The notes: generated by a model not told the origin, from the sequence alone. DNA of 64,000 nt from Pontibacter diazotrophicus (GCF_003367245.1 NZ_QRGR01000013.1:62001-126000); one strand, 5' to 3'. Positions 42,909-52,750 are shown, counted from the first letter of the stretch. A program made the numbers and translations.

Positions 42909-44135
42909 ATGTTAAAAGAAATGCAAAACACAGAGGAAGTAAGATCAGCACTGTCAGACAGAATCCAGGCCCTGTCTGAATCTCAGACAATAGCCATGGC
43001 TAAAAAAGCGCGTGAATTGGCTGCTCAAGGGTTTGATGTGATCAACCTAAGCTTTGGAGAACCTGATTTCCAGACGCCGCAATATATTAAAGATGCCGCC
43101 AAGAAAGCTATCGACGATGGCTTTACCTTTTATACGCCAGTACCCGGCTACCCGGAACTGCGCCAGGAGATTGTAAATAAGTTTAAGCGCGACAATAACC
43201 TGGACTATAAGCCGGAAAACATCGTGGTTTCAACCGGTGCAAAGCAAAGTATAGCCAATGCAGTAATGTGCCTTGTTAACCCGGGTGATGAAGTAATCAT
43301 TTTCTCTCCATATTGGGTATCGTATGAAGAAATTGTAAAGCTGGCCGAGGGAATTTCGGTGCCGCTCATGGGCAGCCTTGAGAACGACTTCAAAGTGACA
43401 GCTGCGCAACTGGAGCAAGCCATTACCTCTAATACGAAACTGGTGATGTACTCTTCGCCAAGCAACCCTACCGGTGCTGTGTGGGACGAAGAAGAGCTGC
43501 GTGCCATTGCGAAAGTACTGGAGAAACACCCGCAGGTGTATGTGATAGCAGATGAGATTTACGAGTACATCAACTTCGAGGGCAAGCACTTCAGCCTCGC
43601 CTGCGTGGATTCCATCAAAGACCGCGTGGTAACGGTGAACGGCTTCTCTAAGGGGTATGCCATGACAGGCTGGCGTGTAGGTTATATGGCCGCACACAAG
43701 GAGATTGCCTCTGCCTGCGATAAGCTGCAAAGCCAGATTACATCCGGCACCAGCTCCATCTCTCAGAAAGCCGCTGTTGCCGCCTTGCAGGGAGGAAAGG
43801 CATCTTCGCTGGAGATGACAGAGGCTTACCGCCGCCGCCGTAACCTGGTACTCGACATGATGAACGACATAGAAGGCTTTAAAACATACCTGCCGACTGG
43901 CGCATTTTATATCTTCCCGGATGTAAGCGCTTATTTTGGCAAGAGCCACGAAGGCAAAACCATCGAGAACTCAGAAGACCTGAGCATGTTCCTGCTGGCT
44001 GATGCCCACGTGGCCGCTGTAGGTGGAGAGGCTTTCGGAGCATCGCAATGTATCCGTTTCTCTTTTGCCGCATCCGACGAAAAACTGACCGAGGCTTTCC
44101 GACGCATTAAGAGCAGCCTCGCAAAACTGCAGTAA
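42909..44135 (+). CDS. PLP-dependent aspartate aminotransferase-type enzyme
   Basis: A 408-residue fold-type I aminotransferase. The PLP lysine is Lys 248 in VNGFSKGYAMTGWRVGY; NPTGAVWDEEE and ADEIYEYINFE provide cofactor contacts; substrate arginine is in CIRFSFAAS. Substrate is likely aspartate or another amino acid. The stop overlaps the ATG of the heptose kinase gene by one base. Confidence 0.93.
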   Translation: MLKEMQNTEEVRSALSDRIQALSESQTIAMAKKARELAAQGFDVINLSFGEPDFQTPQYIKDAAKKAIDDGFTFYTPVPGYPELRQEIVNKFKRDNNLDYKPENIVVSTGAKQSIANAVMCLVNPGDEVIIFSPYWVSYEEIVKLAEGISVPLMGSLENDFKVTAAQLEQAITSNTKLVMYSSPSNPTGAVWDEEELRAIAKVLEKHPQVYVIADEIYEYINFEGKHFSLACVDSIKDRVVTVNGFSKGYAMTGWRVGYMAAHKEIASACDKLQSQITSGTSSISQKAAVAALQGGKASSLEMTEAYRRRRNLVLDMMNDIEGFKTYLPTGAFYIFPDVSAYFGKSHEGKTIENSEDLSMFLLADAHVAAVGGEAFGASQCIRFSFAASDEKLTEAFRRIKSSLAKLQ

Positions 44136-45157
44136 TGACTCAATTTTCAAGCTTAAAGGCTTTGTTTGAAGCCTTTAATGGGCTTCAGGTGCTGGTGGTG
44201 GGAGATGTGATGATAGATTCCTATTTATGGGGAAAGTCAACACGCATCTCACCAGAAGCACCTGTACCCATTGTTAATGTAGTAAAACGGGAAAAGCGCC
44301 TGGGCGGGGCGGCCAACGTAGCGCTCAATATACAGGCCATGGGTGCCACTCCGTTGCTTTGCTCTGTGATTGGCGACGACCAGGACGGGGCGGATTACCT
44401 TCGCCTGATGGAAGATAAGGGTCTGTTGACGGAAGGCATTGTGCAGAGCCTGGAGCGGGTAACCACCATCAAGCACCGCATTATTGCCGGCGCACAGCAG
44501 CTGCTGCGCGTAGATTCAGAGATAGAGCACAACCTGACGGATTACGAAGAGCGCCACCTCGAGGAACGCTACCTGCAACTGCTCGACAAAGCCGATGTCA
44601 TTATTTTTGAAGACTACGACAAAGGCGTTTTCTCGGAGCAGAACATCCGGCGCTTTCTGCAGCTGGCCAACGAGCGCAACATTCCAAGCGTTATCGATCC
44701 TAAAAAAAAGAACTTCCTCAGCTATGTAGGCTGTACCTTGTTTAAACCGAACCTGAAAGAGCTGAAAGAGGGCCTGAAGGTAGAGTTCGCCGATGAGAAC
44801 CGGCCTGCCTTTGAGGAAGCCGTGGCTGAGCTGCAGGAGCGCCTGCGGGTGCAGCAGGTGCTGGTTACGCTTTCAGAGCGGGGCGTGTTCGTGGCTGAAG
44901 GGGAAGAAAAGACATATATCGGGGCGCACCGCCGTTCCATCTCCGATGTGTCGGGAGCCGGCGACACGGTGATTAGTATTGCGGCGCTGTGTATAGCCCT
45001 GCGCACATCAAAAGAGTTTATGGCTGGCCTCAGTAACTTAGGCGGAGGGCTGGTGTGTGAGCAGGTGGGGGTAGTGCCTATAAACAAGTCGCGGTTGTTT
45101 GAAGAGGCCGCGCACATAAGGTTGTTTGAAAAGAATGAACACAGAGTCGTTAAATAG
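44135..45157 (+). CDS. rfaE1: Heptose-7-phosphate kinase-type PfkB kinase
   Basis: A 340-residue PfkB-family kinase. VLVVGDVMIDSYLWGKSTRI, PEAPVPIVNV, GGAANVALNIQAMGA and the active-site DVSGAGDTVISIAAL match the kinase half of HldE/RfaE, which makes heptose-1,7-bisphosphate for lipopolysaccharide. The adenylyltransferase half is absent. Coupled to the aminotransferase (one-base overlap) and to the TrkH gene. Confidence 0.88.
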   Translation: MTQFSSLKALFEAFNGLQVLVVGDVMIDSYLWGKSTRISPEAPVPIVNVVKREKRLGGAANVALNIQAMGATPLLCSVIGDDQDGADYLRLMEDKGLLTEGIVQSLERVTTIKHRIIAGAQQLLRVDSEIEHNLTDYEERHLEERYLQLLDKADVIIFEDYDKGVFSEQNIRRFLQLANERNIPSVIDPKKKNFLSYVGCTLFKPNLKELKEGLKVEFADENRPAFEEAVAELQERLRVQQVLVTLSERGVFVAEGEEKTYIGAHRRSISDVSGAGDTVISIAALCIALRTSKEFMAGLSNLGGGLVCEQVGVVPINKSRLFEEAAHIRLFEKNEHRVVK

Positions 45158-46934
45158 ATTTTTATACGGCAGTAAGTTGACGGCGTATACCATTATGCGC
45201 CGCACCACTTATGTGCTGACACTATTGGCAATAGGATTACTGGTTTACGCGCATGGGGTCGTCGAAAGCCCAGAGCAGCTACAGGTGTTGTTTTACGCTA
45301 TCGATGCTATACTCGTCACCTTCGTGCTTATTTACATCCTGCGCATTCTCTATGCCTTTGAGCGAGTCAAGTTCCTGAAGCGCACCTGGTTTGAAGGGAT
45401 TCTGATGATCATCATTTTTCTCAACGAATTCTCTACGTATGTTCTGGGTTATCCGCTCATTTATAACGTTTTTGAGGGGATTGGTATACCGCTCTCGGTG
45501 GAGTTTTACCGGGTGCTGGTGTCGCTGTACATGTTGGTGCTGCTGGTTGTGGAATTGCTCGAGACGCAGGTGCACCTGAAAGCAATTCAGATAAAGCCGT
45601 CTATCACGTTCCTCCTCAGCTTTATCTCGCTGATTCTAATAGGAACTGGCTTGTTAATGCTCCCCAAAATGTCTAACTCACCAGATGGCATCAGCTTCCT
45701 GGACGCATTGTTTACGGCCACCAGTGCCTCCTGCGTAACTGGACTGGCGGTAGTAGATACGGGCACCTACTTTACTTTTGCCGGGCAGGTGGTGATTTTG
45801 CTGCTCTTCCAGATGGGGGGATTGGGAATACTGACCTTTGCCACGTTCTTTGCCTCACTCATGCGGCAGGGAGTGGGCATTAAGCAGCATGTTGCCATGC
45901 ACGAGCTACTGGACAGCGAGTCGCTTTTTTCCACAAAGAACCTGATGCGCAGGCTCATCTTCCTGACGCTGACAATAGAAGGTATAGGGGCTTTGGGTAT
46001 CTTCCTGACGTGGGGAGCAGACGCACAGTTTTTAACTCTTGGCAGTAAAATATTCTTTTCTGTTTTTCATGCCGTTTCTGCTTTCTGCAATGCGGGCTTC
46101 TCGCTTTATCCAGAGGGTTTATACACGCAGCCAATCCGTTTCTCCTATATCATGCACCTGGTGGTTGCCATGATTATTATTTTTGGAGGCATTGGTTTCC
46201 CAACAATTCTGGACGTTCTCTCCCCCCAAAATATGCGCCTCCGTATGGAGAAGCCCTGGAAAAACTGGAAGATGTCATCGCGTGTCACCATTTACACTTC
46301 TGCTGCTTTATTGGCAATCGGTATGGTGGGTTTCTTTTTCCTGGAGTATTACAATACCCTCTCCAGCCTTGGCTTTGCCGAAGCGCTGATCGCTTCCTTC
46401 TTTCAGTCGGTGACCACACGTACTGCCGGTTTTAACACAGTGGACATCTCTGCGCTGAATGTGCCTACTTTGTTGATGATTATTGCCTTGATGTTTATAG
46501 GCGGCTCTCCCGGATCAACAGCGGGAGGTATTAAAACGACTACTTTTACCGTGGTGCTGTTTGCGGTTCTCACTACCATCCGAAACAAGCGCAATATGGA
46601 AATCGGCCATCGCACCATACCGCACTCAGTGGCTTATAAAGCTTTCTCTGTTTTTACGTTCGCGGCCATTATCAATATCACGTTTATTTTCATTCTGTCT
46701 ATCACCGATGCACAGTTTGATATCATCAAGCTGGCCTTTGAGCAGGTTTCTGCCTTTGCGACGGTAGGTTTGAGTACAGGAATTACTGCAGGTCTATCTG
46801 ATATGGGAAAATGCGTCATCATCCTGTCGATGTACCTGGGCAGGGTAGGCACGCTCACGCTGGCGCTGGCGCTCAGCACCCGTGCATACTCCACAGCCTA
46901 TAAGTACCCGGAAACACAGCTGGCAGTCGGTTAA
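45135..46934 (+). CDS. TrkH/KtrB-family potassium uptake protein with N-terminal extension
   Basis: A 599-residue membrane protein. The four pore-loop filters are TSASCVTGLA, SAFCNAGFS, TRTAGFNTV and SAFATVGLS, as in Trk/Ktr subunits. About 165 N-terminal residues form four additional helices that the standard family lacks. I prefer the ATG at 45135 over a TTG at 45126. It overlaps the kinase gene by 23 bases. No TrkA/KtrA partner is in the window. Confidence 0.9.
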   Translation: MNTESLNRFLYGSKLTAYTIMRRTTYVLTLLAIGLLVYAHGVVESPEQLQVLFYAIDAILVTFVLIYILRILYAFERVKFLKRTWFEGILMIIIFLNEFSTYVLGYPLIYNVFEGIGIPLSVEFYRVLVSLYMLVLLVVELLETQVHLKAIQIKPSITFLLSFISLILIGTGLLMLPKMSNSPDGISFLDALFTATSASCVTGLAVVDTGTYFTFAGQVVILLLFQMGGLGILTFATFFASLMRQGVGIKQHVAMHELLDSESLFSTKNLMRRLIFLTLTIEGIGALGIFLTWGADAQFLTLGSKIFFSVFHAVSAFCNAGFSLYPEGLYTQPIRFSYIMHLVVAMIIIFGGIGFPTILDVLSPQNMRLRMEKPWKNWKMSSRVTIYTSAALLAIGMVGFFFLEYYNTLSSLGFAEALIASFFQSVTTRTAGFNTVDISALNVPTLLMIIALMFIGGSPGSTAGGIKTTTFTVVLFAVLTTIRNKRNMEIGHRTIPHSVAYKAFSVFTFAAIINITFIFILSITDAQFDIIKLAFEQVSAFATVGLSTGITAGLSDMGKCVIILSMYLGRVGTLTLALALSTRAYSTAYKYPETQLAVG

Positions 46935-47240
46935 AGGGAGTTAGAAAGTTAGAAAGTTAGAGGGTTAAAAAGTTAGAAAGTTAGAGGTTTAAAAAGTTGA
47001 AAGTGAGGGTGGATTTTCTCTATTTTGGTTAATTCCCCTCCTCGGAGGGGCTAGGGGTGGGTTTGGTTCTGCAATCAGCTTTAGAGGTTAGGATTTCAAA
47101 AGAACGGTTTAACCATAAAAGAGGAAGGCCCGCCTAAACAGCGGGCCTTCCTTTGGTATATAGTTTAGTAAGGATTTAACTTCTTAACCCACTAACTTTC
47201 TAACCTTTTAACTTTCTAACTCTCTAACTCCAGAGACTCT
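46935..47240. repeat. Inverted low-complexity GTTAGAAA repeats around a REP-like element
   Basis: Between the convergent TrkH and hemE genes. The left side (46938-47002) is built of GTTAGAAA/GTTAGAGG/GTTTAAAA units; the right side (47172-47232) of their complements (AACTTTCT, CTTTTTAAC). In between are a GC-rich palindrome (47035-47050) with a GGGGTGGGT tail and the terminator at 47123-47151. Confidence 0.8.
47123..47151. terminator. Bidirectional terminator
   Basis: GGAAGGCCCGC (47123-47133) pairs with GCGGGCCTTCC (47141-47151) around a 7-base loop, between TrkH and hemE genes. Confidence 0.85.
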
Positions 47241-48290
47241 CTACCCCTCTACCTCTCTAACTACATTCCCGTACTCCTTTACCGTCTGCACAAAGCATTT
47301 CACTTTCTCCGGGTCAGTGTCAGGGTATACGCCGTGGCCGAGGTTGGCGATGTGGCGTTGCGGGCCGAACTCCTTCAGCATTTTAATGGTCTCATGCTGT
47401 ATAGTATCAAAGGAACTGTAGAGCAGGCAAGGGTCCATGTTGCCTTGCAGGGTTTTGTTGGGGCCTACCTGCTGGCGGGCCGTTTTAATATCCATGTTCC
47501 AGTCCAGGCCGATGGTGTCGCAGTTGAGTTTGCTGAAATCCTCGAGTGCAAAGAAGGCGCCTTTGGCAAACACCGTTACCGGTACATTGCGGATAGAATT
47601 GCAGATTTCGCTGATGTACGGCAGGGCAAATTCACGGTACTGCGCCGGCGAAAGAATACCTGCCCAGGAATCAAATACCTGTATCAGGTTCGCGCCCGCC
47701 TCTACCTGCGCCTGCAGGTATGCCGTGGTTGTTTCTGTAATCATGCGGAGCAGCTGGTGGGCTAGCTTCGGGTTGGTATACAGCAGGCCACGTGCATGCG
47801 AGAATGTCTTGGACCCACTACCCTCTACCATATAAGCCAGAATGGTCCAGGGGGCACCGGCAAAACCTATCAACGGCACGCGTCCGTTCAGCGCTCTTTT
47901 CGTGACTCTGATTGCCTCCAGCACATAATGCAGATGCTCGTGCGGATCCGCCACACGCAGCTTTTTCATATCTTCCTCTGTACGGATGGTATTCGGGAAC
48001 AGCGGTCCCCGTTTCTCCACCATCTCATAGGTGCAGCCCATTGCCTCGGGCACTACCAGGATGTCTGAGAAAATAATGGCAGCGTCTACATCCAGTATGT
48101 CAACAGGCTGTATGGTAACTTCAGCGGCCAGTTCCGGTGTTTCCACCAACTCTTTAAAGCCGCTCAGGCTATTGCGTACGGCCCGGTATTCTGGTAATAT
48201 ACGTCCTGCCTGGCGCATGAGCCACACAGGTGTGCGCTCTACAGTTTCGCCTCTGGCAGCTCTTATAAGCAGATCGTTCTTCAGTTGCAT
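47241..48290 (-). CDS. hemE: Uroporphyrinogen decarboxylase
   Basis: A 349-residue enzyme that decarboxylates uroporphyrinogen III to coproporphyrinogen III in haem synthesis. The signature [20 protein letters not shown] lies near the N-terminus, [14 protein letters not shown] carries the catalytic Asp, and [14 protein letters not shown] and [15 protein letters not shown] are conserved. Normal length. The start lies only four bases from a -7 element. Confidence 0.97.
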   Translation of the reverse strand: MQLKNDLLIRAARGETVERTPVWLMRQAGRILPEYRAVRNSLSGFKELVETPELAAEVTIQPVDILDVDAAIIFSDILVVPEAMGCTYEMVEKRGPLFPNTIRTEEDMKKLRVADPHEHLHYVLEAIRVTKRALNGRVPLIGFAGAPWTILAYMVEGSGSKTFSHARGLLYTNPKLAHQLLRMITETTTAYLQAQVEAGANLIQVFDSWAGILSPAQYREFALPYISEICNSIRNVPVTVFAKGAFFALEDFSKLNCDTIGLDWNMDIKTARQQVGPNKTLQGNMDPCLLYSSFDTIQHETIKMLKEFGPQRHIANLGHGVYPDTDPEKVKCFVQTVKEYGNVVREVEG

Positions 48291-48622
48291 GCGGCAAAGA
48301 TAAGGAAATAAGATTTGAAAATTTGAAGATGAGCAGATTTGTAAAATGTTATGGCTTCCTGTCTCTTACTATTCAATTCACAGGCTGCCTCTGTTTAAAG
48401 AACATGTGGTATTGGCAGGTGTGCTGTAGGTTCAGGTACTGCGCTGTGTAAGGCCCTCTTTTATATAGAGTCCTCATCCATGAAGAGTTAGTGCTATATC
48501 TATAGCAATCCAGACTGCGTAAGATGCTAACATACCAACCAGCACCCTGCAAAAACAAACAAGGAGCAGAGGAAAGGTATGAAACCTATGCCTCTGTTCC
48601 GCTTCTCTTAGATCTACGTGTT
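48291..48622. other. Intergenic region between hemE and the antiporter gene
   Basis: About 330 bases. It holds the hemE -7 element at 48295-48302 and a low-complexity run made of AATTTGAAGATG/GATTTGTAAAAT units at 48311-48350. No gene. Confidence 0.6.
48295..48302 (-). promoter_or_regulatory. -7 element of hemE, next to the start codon
   Basis: Minus strand TATCTTTG is followed by four bases and the hemE ATG. If active, the mRNA would be leaderless or have a leader of a few bases. No -33 TTTG at 19 bases. Confidence 0.5.
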
Positions 48623-49939
48623 ATGGAAATTGAAGAGGCCCTCGAGGTACTGGAGAATTATAATTTGTGGCTATTTATAATTGGCCTTGCTGTGTTGGCA
48701 ACAGCTGTAATGCCCCGCCTTCTGGCCAAATATCCTTTTTCTATGCCTGTGGTGATGTTAGGTTTGGGGGCAATTGCTTTGCCCCTGGGTTTAGAAGCGC
48801 CGGATCCCTTAGAGCAGGGAGACTATACGGAGCATCTCACCGAGTTAGCGGTCATCGTCTCCCTGATGGGGGCAGGATTAAAAGTCGACAGACCGCCCAG
48901 CTTAAAAAGCTGGAGTGTTACATGGCGCCTCCTGAGTATAACCATGATTGTGACCATCGCACTTGTTGCCCTCACAGGCTGGTGGCTTGCTGCCTTCGCG
49001 CCGGCCTCTGCTATGCTCTTAGGTGCCTGTCTTGCCCCTACTGACCCAGTGTTAGCTTCCGAAGTACAGGTAGGTGCACCGCAGGAAGGTTCTGAAGACG
49101 AAGAAACGGAGGATACAGATGAGACAGGGCATGGAGAGGAAGATGAGGTGCGCTTCGGCCTTTCCTCAGAAGCCGGCCTGAATGACGGACTTGCTTTCCC
49201 GTTCACGAACATGGCCATTGCCATGGCGGTGGCAGGTGCACATCCCGGCAACTGGATAGGAACCTGGTTTCTGATTGATGTACTTTATGAATTAGGAGTT
49301 GCCGCTATTTTCGGGTTGGCCTTAGGATATGTGCTGGCTCGCTTTATTATGGCTATGCCTGCCAAAACAGAGTTGGCAAAGTCTATGGTAGGTTTAGGAG
49401 CCCTGGCTGCCACACTTCTTATTTACGGAGCTACAGAGTATGCAGGGGGCTATGGCTTCATCGCCACTTTTATTGGCGCCGTTGTCATTAAAAACTATGA
49501 TCAGAGCCACGAATACCAGAAATCACTGCATGCTTTTACAGAGAAAGCAGAACGCCTTTTAATGGCAGCAGTGCTGATTGCCTTCGGGGCTGCTGTTGCG
49601 GGCGGCTTACTGTCGTCTCTTACCTGGCCATTGGTTATTTGCGCTGTCATCATAGTTTTTATCATACGCCCTCTTGCAGGGGTGCTCGGCCTGATTGGTT
49701 TCAGCAAGGCTCCCTGGCGCGACCGCTTTGCCATCAGCTTTCTGGGTATGCGGGGGATAGGCTCCTTCTATTACCTGTCCTACGGCTTGAATGAGGAGAA
49801 CTTTGAAGGAGCAGAAGAACTATGGGCGCTCGTAGGCTTAGTGGTCCTTATCTCCATTTTTGTGCATGGTATTTCAGCTACGCCCATAACAGAGAAACTG
49901 GACGAAATGCGGGAACAGGAGAACAAGGCCTCAGGGTGA
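48623..49939 (+). CDS. Na+/H+ (cation/proton) antiporter, CPA1/NhaP type
   Basis: A 438-residue membrane protein with about 12 helices. The ion-binding region is LAPTDPVLASE and SSEAGLNDGLAFPF (the ND pair). Between these lies an acidic stretch of about 25 residues (EGSEDEETEDTDETGHGEED), an unusual cytoplasmic insertion. The ATG at 48623 is preferred because upstream codons lack hydrophobic character. Confidence 0.9.
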   Translation: MEIEEALEVLENYNLWLFIIGLAVLATAVMPRLLAKYPFSMPVVMLGLGAIALPLGLEAPDPLEQGDYTEHLTELAVIVSLMGAGLKVDRPPSLKSWSVTWRLLSITMIVTIALVALTGWWLAAFAPASAMLLGACLAPTDPVLASEVQVGAPQEGSEDEETEDTDETGHGEEDEVRFGLSSEAGLNDGLAFPFTNMAIAMAVAGAHPGNWIGTWFLIDVLYELGVAAIFGLALGYVLARFIMAMPAKTELAKSMVGLGALAATLLIYGATEYAGGYGFIATFIGAVVIKNYDQSHEYQKSLHAFTEKAERLLMAAVLIAFGAAVAGGLLSSLTWPLVICAVIIVFIIRPLAGVLGLIGFSKAPWRDRFAISFLGMRGIGSFYYLSYGLNEENFEGAEELWALVGLVVLISIFVHGISATPITEKLDEMREQENKASG

Positions 49940-49945
49940 CTCAGG

Positions 49946-50013
49946 GATGAGAAGAATCAAGAATTTGAAGGTTATTAACTTGTCACATCTCCACATTTTC
50001 TCATCTTCAAATT
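49946..50013. repeat. AATTTGAAG inverted repeat between convergent genes
   Basis: AATTTGAAG (49972-49980) and its complement (50005-50013), with GATGAGAA (49946-49953) and its complement (49998-50005), give alternative hairpins between antiporter and MarC genes. Same repeat type as at 48311-48350. Confidence 0.6.
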
Positions 50014-50026
50014 TACAAATCAGCGC

Positions 50027-50650
50027 CTATCCTGCTGTGAAAAACAACGCTGTAAGGGCAGACACAATGAAGTTAACGCCAATGGATAGTACAATAAAAC
50101 CCATAATGCGGGAAAGCGCCGCCAGGCCAGACTTACCCATTACGCGCGTAAGCTGGGATGAAGAGCGTAGTATAAAGTAAGAAACGCCTGCCAGCAAAAT
50201 AATGCCCACCAAAATAAAGAGCATGTCCAGCACAGACAGTGAAGTAGTGAAAAGACCGATGCTAATCGCGATGGCCCCCGGTCCGGAAAGCATGGGCATT
50301 GCCAGCGGGGTAAAGGAAATATCGTCTTTCTGCTGCCCTTCTTCCACAACTTCCGGTGATATCTTTTTCTTGTTTGCGCCAGGTGTCATTAAGTCAAACC
50401 CTGCCCGCATGATCATGAGCCCACCGGCAATACGAAGATCGTGAATCCGGATGCCGAAGAAATTAAGTATGTACTGCCCTGTCAGGAAGAAAACAGCCAG
50501 TATACCTACCATGTACAAGCATGCCTTTAGCGCCTGCTGGTTTCGTTGTGCAGGAGTGTCGTCCTGTGTTAAGGTCAGGAAAACAGGCATCGCCCCGAAT
50601 GGGTTTACAACAGAGAACAAGGCAGAAAAAGTAGCCAGTATGATTTCCAT
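50027..50650 (-). CDS. MarC-family membrane protein
   Basis: A 207-residue UPF0056/MarC protein with six helices. SVVNPFGAMPVFLTLTQDD and FTPLAMPMLSGPGAIAISIG are family hallmarks. The function is not established; the early link to multiple antibiotic resistance has not held. Downstream of the small membrane-protein gene by 39 bases. Confidence 0.92.
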   Translation of the reverse strand: MEIILATFSALFSVVNPFGAMPVFLTLTQDDTPAQRNQQALKACLYMVGILAVFFLTGQYILNFFGIRIHDLRIAGGLMIMRAGFDLMTPGANKKKISPEVVEEGQQKDDISFTPLAMPMLSGPGAIAISIGLFTTSLSVLDMLFILVGIILLAGVSYFILRSSSQLTRVMGKSGLAALSRIMGFIVLSIGVNFIVSALTALFFTAG

Positions 50651-50689
50651 AGGTGAATTTAGGCGTAAAACGCCGCAAGCTACTCAGAA

Positions 50690-50938
50690 TTAATTTAAAA
50701 TGTACCAGTACAATATTAGATCATATACCAGCAATAGCAGTAGCGTAGGGTAGTATTCGTCGCGGGAACTGTCGCCAAGTACAAGGTATCCCGCGAGCAG
50801 AAGACTTAATAACTGGAACGGCACCAGCTGTAAATCCATGCCTGCCAGGCCGCCCGCATGCCAGAACATCCGGAGTATAATTAAAAACAAAGGAACATGG
50901 AATAATACCATCATGCTGCGCACCAACTTCTCCGACAT
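50690..50938 (-). CDS. Small membrane protein, 82 residues
   Basis: A hydrophobic 82-residue protein with three predicted helices and no recognised family. Support comes from composition, a -7 element 49 bases upstream and its place directly before MarC on the same strand. Confidence 0.6.
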   Translation of the reverse strand: MSEKLVRSMMVLFHVPLFLIILRMFWHAGGLAGMDLQLVPFQLLSLLLAGYLVLGDSSRDEYYPTLLLLLVYDLILYWYILN

Positions 50939-50986
50939 ATATAGCTGTATTTGTTTCCTTCAATATAGCTATAGGAAAATAAAAAG

Positions 50987-50994
50987 CAAAGCTA
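50987..50994 (-). promoter_or_regulatory. Candidate -7 element for the small membrane protein/MarC genes
   Basis: Minus strand TAGCTTTG, 49 bases before the start codon. No clear -33 element. Confidence 0.4.
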
Positions 50995-51052
50995 TGGCCG
51001 TCAAAGCTGCATTAAAAAATCGCTACAGGGGGAGAGGTTCCGACATAATCCT

Positions 51053-51060
51053 TAATTTTG
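51053..51060 (+). promoter_or_regulatory. Candidate -7 element of purK
   Basis: TAATTTTG, 30 bases before the purK ATG at 51090. No clear -33 element. Confidence 0.4.
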
Positions 51061-51089
51061 AGAAAAGATTAACAAAAACAAAATATTGC

Positions 51090-52220
51090 ATGAAAGGAGA
51101 AGTAAAGCTTGGTATACTGGGCGGCGGACAGCTGGGCCGCATGCTGATGCAGGCCGGGCTCGATTTTAATATTTATACTTTAGTATTAGATCCCGATGAG
51201 AATGCACCCTGCAAAGACATCTGCAACGAGTTCTATGTAGGAAGCTTCCGTGATTTTGACACTGTGTATGAATTCGGCAAGAACTGCGATATTCTGACCA
51301 TAGAAATTGAGCACGTGAACGCCGATGCGCTGGAGAAGCTGGAGCAGGAGGGGGTAAAGGTATACCCGGATGCCCGTACCGTGCGCACCATTCAGGACAA
51401 AGGTTTGCAGAAGGAGTTTTACCAGAAGCACAGCATCCCCACCTCTGACTTTGTACTGCTGAAAGACAAAGGAGAACTACAGGAGAATGTTGGGTTTCTG
51501 CCTGCCTTCCAGAAGTTGCGCCGGGAGGGCTACGATGGCCGTGGCGTTATGCGTATGGCAAGTGATGCTGATTTTGGAAAAGCCTTTGAAGAACCGTCGG
51601 TGCTGGAAAAGCTGGTGGATTTTGAGAAAGAGATATCCGTGATTGTGGCCCGAAATGCGAACGGTGAGGTGACTGCCTTTCCGGTGGTGGAGCTGAGTTT
51701 TCATCCGGAGCATAACTTAGTAGACTCGCTGTTTGCACCAGCCAATGTGCCTTATAAGTTGCAGCGCCTTGCCATAGAAATTGCCACACGCGTTATAGAG
51801 GCTTTTGATATGGTGGGTATAATGGCCGTGGAGATGTTCCTGACAAAAGACGGGCAGATTCTGGTAAATGAGGTGGCACCGCGTCCGCACAACAGCGGGC
51901 ACCATACCATCAAGGCAAACTTTACTTCACAGTATGAGCAGCACCTGCGTGCTATCCTGAACCTGCCGCTGGGCTCCACAGAAATACAAAGTGCCGCTGT
52001 AATGCTGAACCTGCTGGGTGAGCCGGGATATGACGGCGAAGCAGCTTACGAGGGACTGCAGGAGGCATTGGCAGTGCCGGGTGTTTATATTCACCTGTAC
52101 GGGAAGAAGTACACCCGCCCTGCCCGCAAAATGGGACATATTACGGTGCTGGGGCAAAACATTGAAGAAGCGCAGCAGCGCGCAGCATCCATCAAAAACG
52201 TAATTAAAGTTAAAGCATAA
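51090..52220 (+). CDS. purK: N5-carboxyaminoimidazole ribonucleotide synthase
   Basis: A 376-residue ATP-grasp enzyme of purine synthesis that carboxylates AIR with ATP and bicarbonate. [18 protein letters not shown] is the N-terminal signature, [10 protein letters not shown] and [17 protein letters not shown] are typical. The ATG at 51090 gives normal length; the open frame upstream has no family match. purE follows after two bases. Confidence 0.96.
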   Translation: MKGEVKLGILGGGQLGRMLMQAGLDFNIYTLVLDPDENAPCKDICNEFYVGSFRDFDTVYEFGKNCDILTIEIEHVNADALEKLEQEGVKVYPDARTVRTIQDKGLQKEFYQKHSIPTSDFVLLKDKGELQENVGFLPAFQKLRREGYDGRGVMRMASDADFGKAFEEPSVLEKLVDFEKEISVIVARNANGEVTAFPVVELSFHPEHNLVDSLFAPANVPYKLQRLAIEIATRVIEAFDMVGIMAVEMFLTKDGQILVNEVAPRPHNSGHHTIKANFTSQYEQHLRAILNLPLGSTEIQSAAVMLNLLGEPGYDGEAAYEGLQEALAVPGVYIHLYGKKYTRPARKMGHITVLGQNIEEAQQRAASIKNVIKVKA

Positions 52221-52222
52221 AA

Positions 52223-52750
52223 ATGGCCGACGAAACCACAAACAATCAACCTCTGGTAGGCATTATCATGGGCAGCCAATCTGACCTGAAGGTGATGGAT
52301 GCCGCCGCCGAAATTTTAGAAACCCTTGGGGTGCGGTATGAACTGACCATTGTGTCGGCACACCGCACGCCGCACCGCATGATAGAGTATGCGGAGAATG
52401 CCCGCAAGCGCGGCCTCAAAGTTATTATTGCCGGAGCCGGCGGAGCAGCGCATTTGCCTGGTATGGTGGCTTCGCTTACTACTTTACCTGTTATCGGAGT
52501 GCCTGTAAAATCAAGTAACTCCATTGATGGCTGGGATTCTGTGCTGTCTATCCTGCAGATGCCGGGTGGTATACCAGTGGCTACTGTAGCGTTGGATGGC
52601 GCACTGAATGCAGGTATACTTGCTGCTCAGATTCTGGGCACCACCAATGCCGCCGTGGCTGACAGGCTGGAGAAGTATAAGAGCAGCTTAAAAGATAAGG
52701 TGATGCGCTCAGTAGAGGAATTGAAGCGCGGAGACCGGGATCTGGATTAG
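52223..52750 (+). CDS. purE: N5-carboxyaminoimidazole ribonucleotide mutase
   Basis: A 175-residue class I Pur[29 protein letters not shown] and [17 protein letters not shown] carry the active-site Ser, His and glycine loop. It uses the PurK product to make CAIR. Operon with purK. Confidence 0.97.
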   Translation: MADETTNNQPLVGIIMGSQSDLKVMDAAAEILETLGVRYELTIVSAHRTPHRMIEYAENARKRGLKVIIAGAGGAAHLPGMVASLTTLPVIGVPVKSSNSIDGWDSVLSILQMPGGIPVATVALDGALNAGILAAQILGTTNAAVADRLEKYKSSLKDKVMRSVEELKRGDRDLD

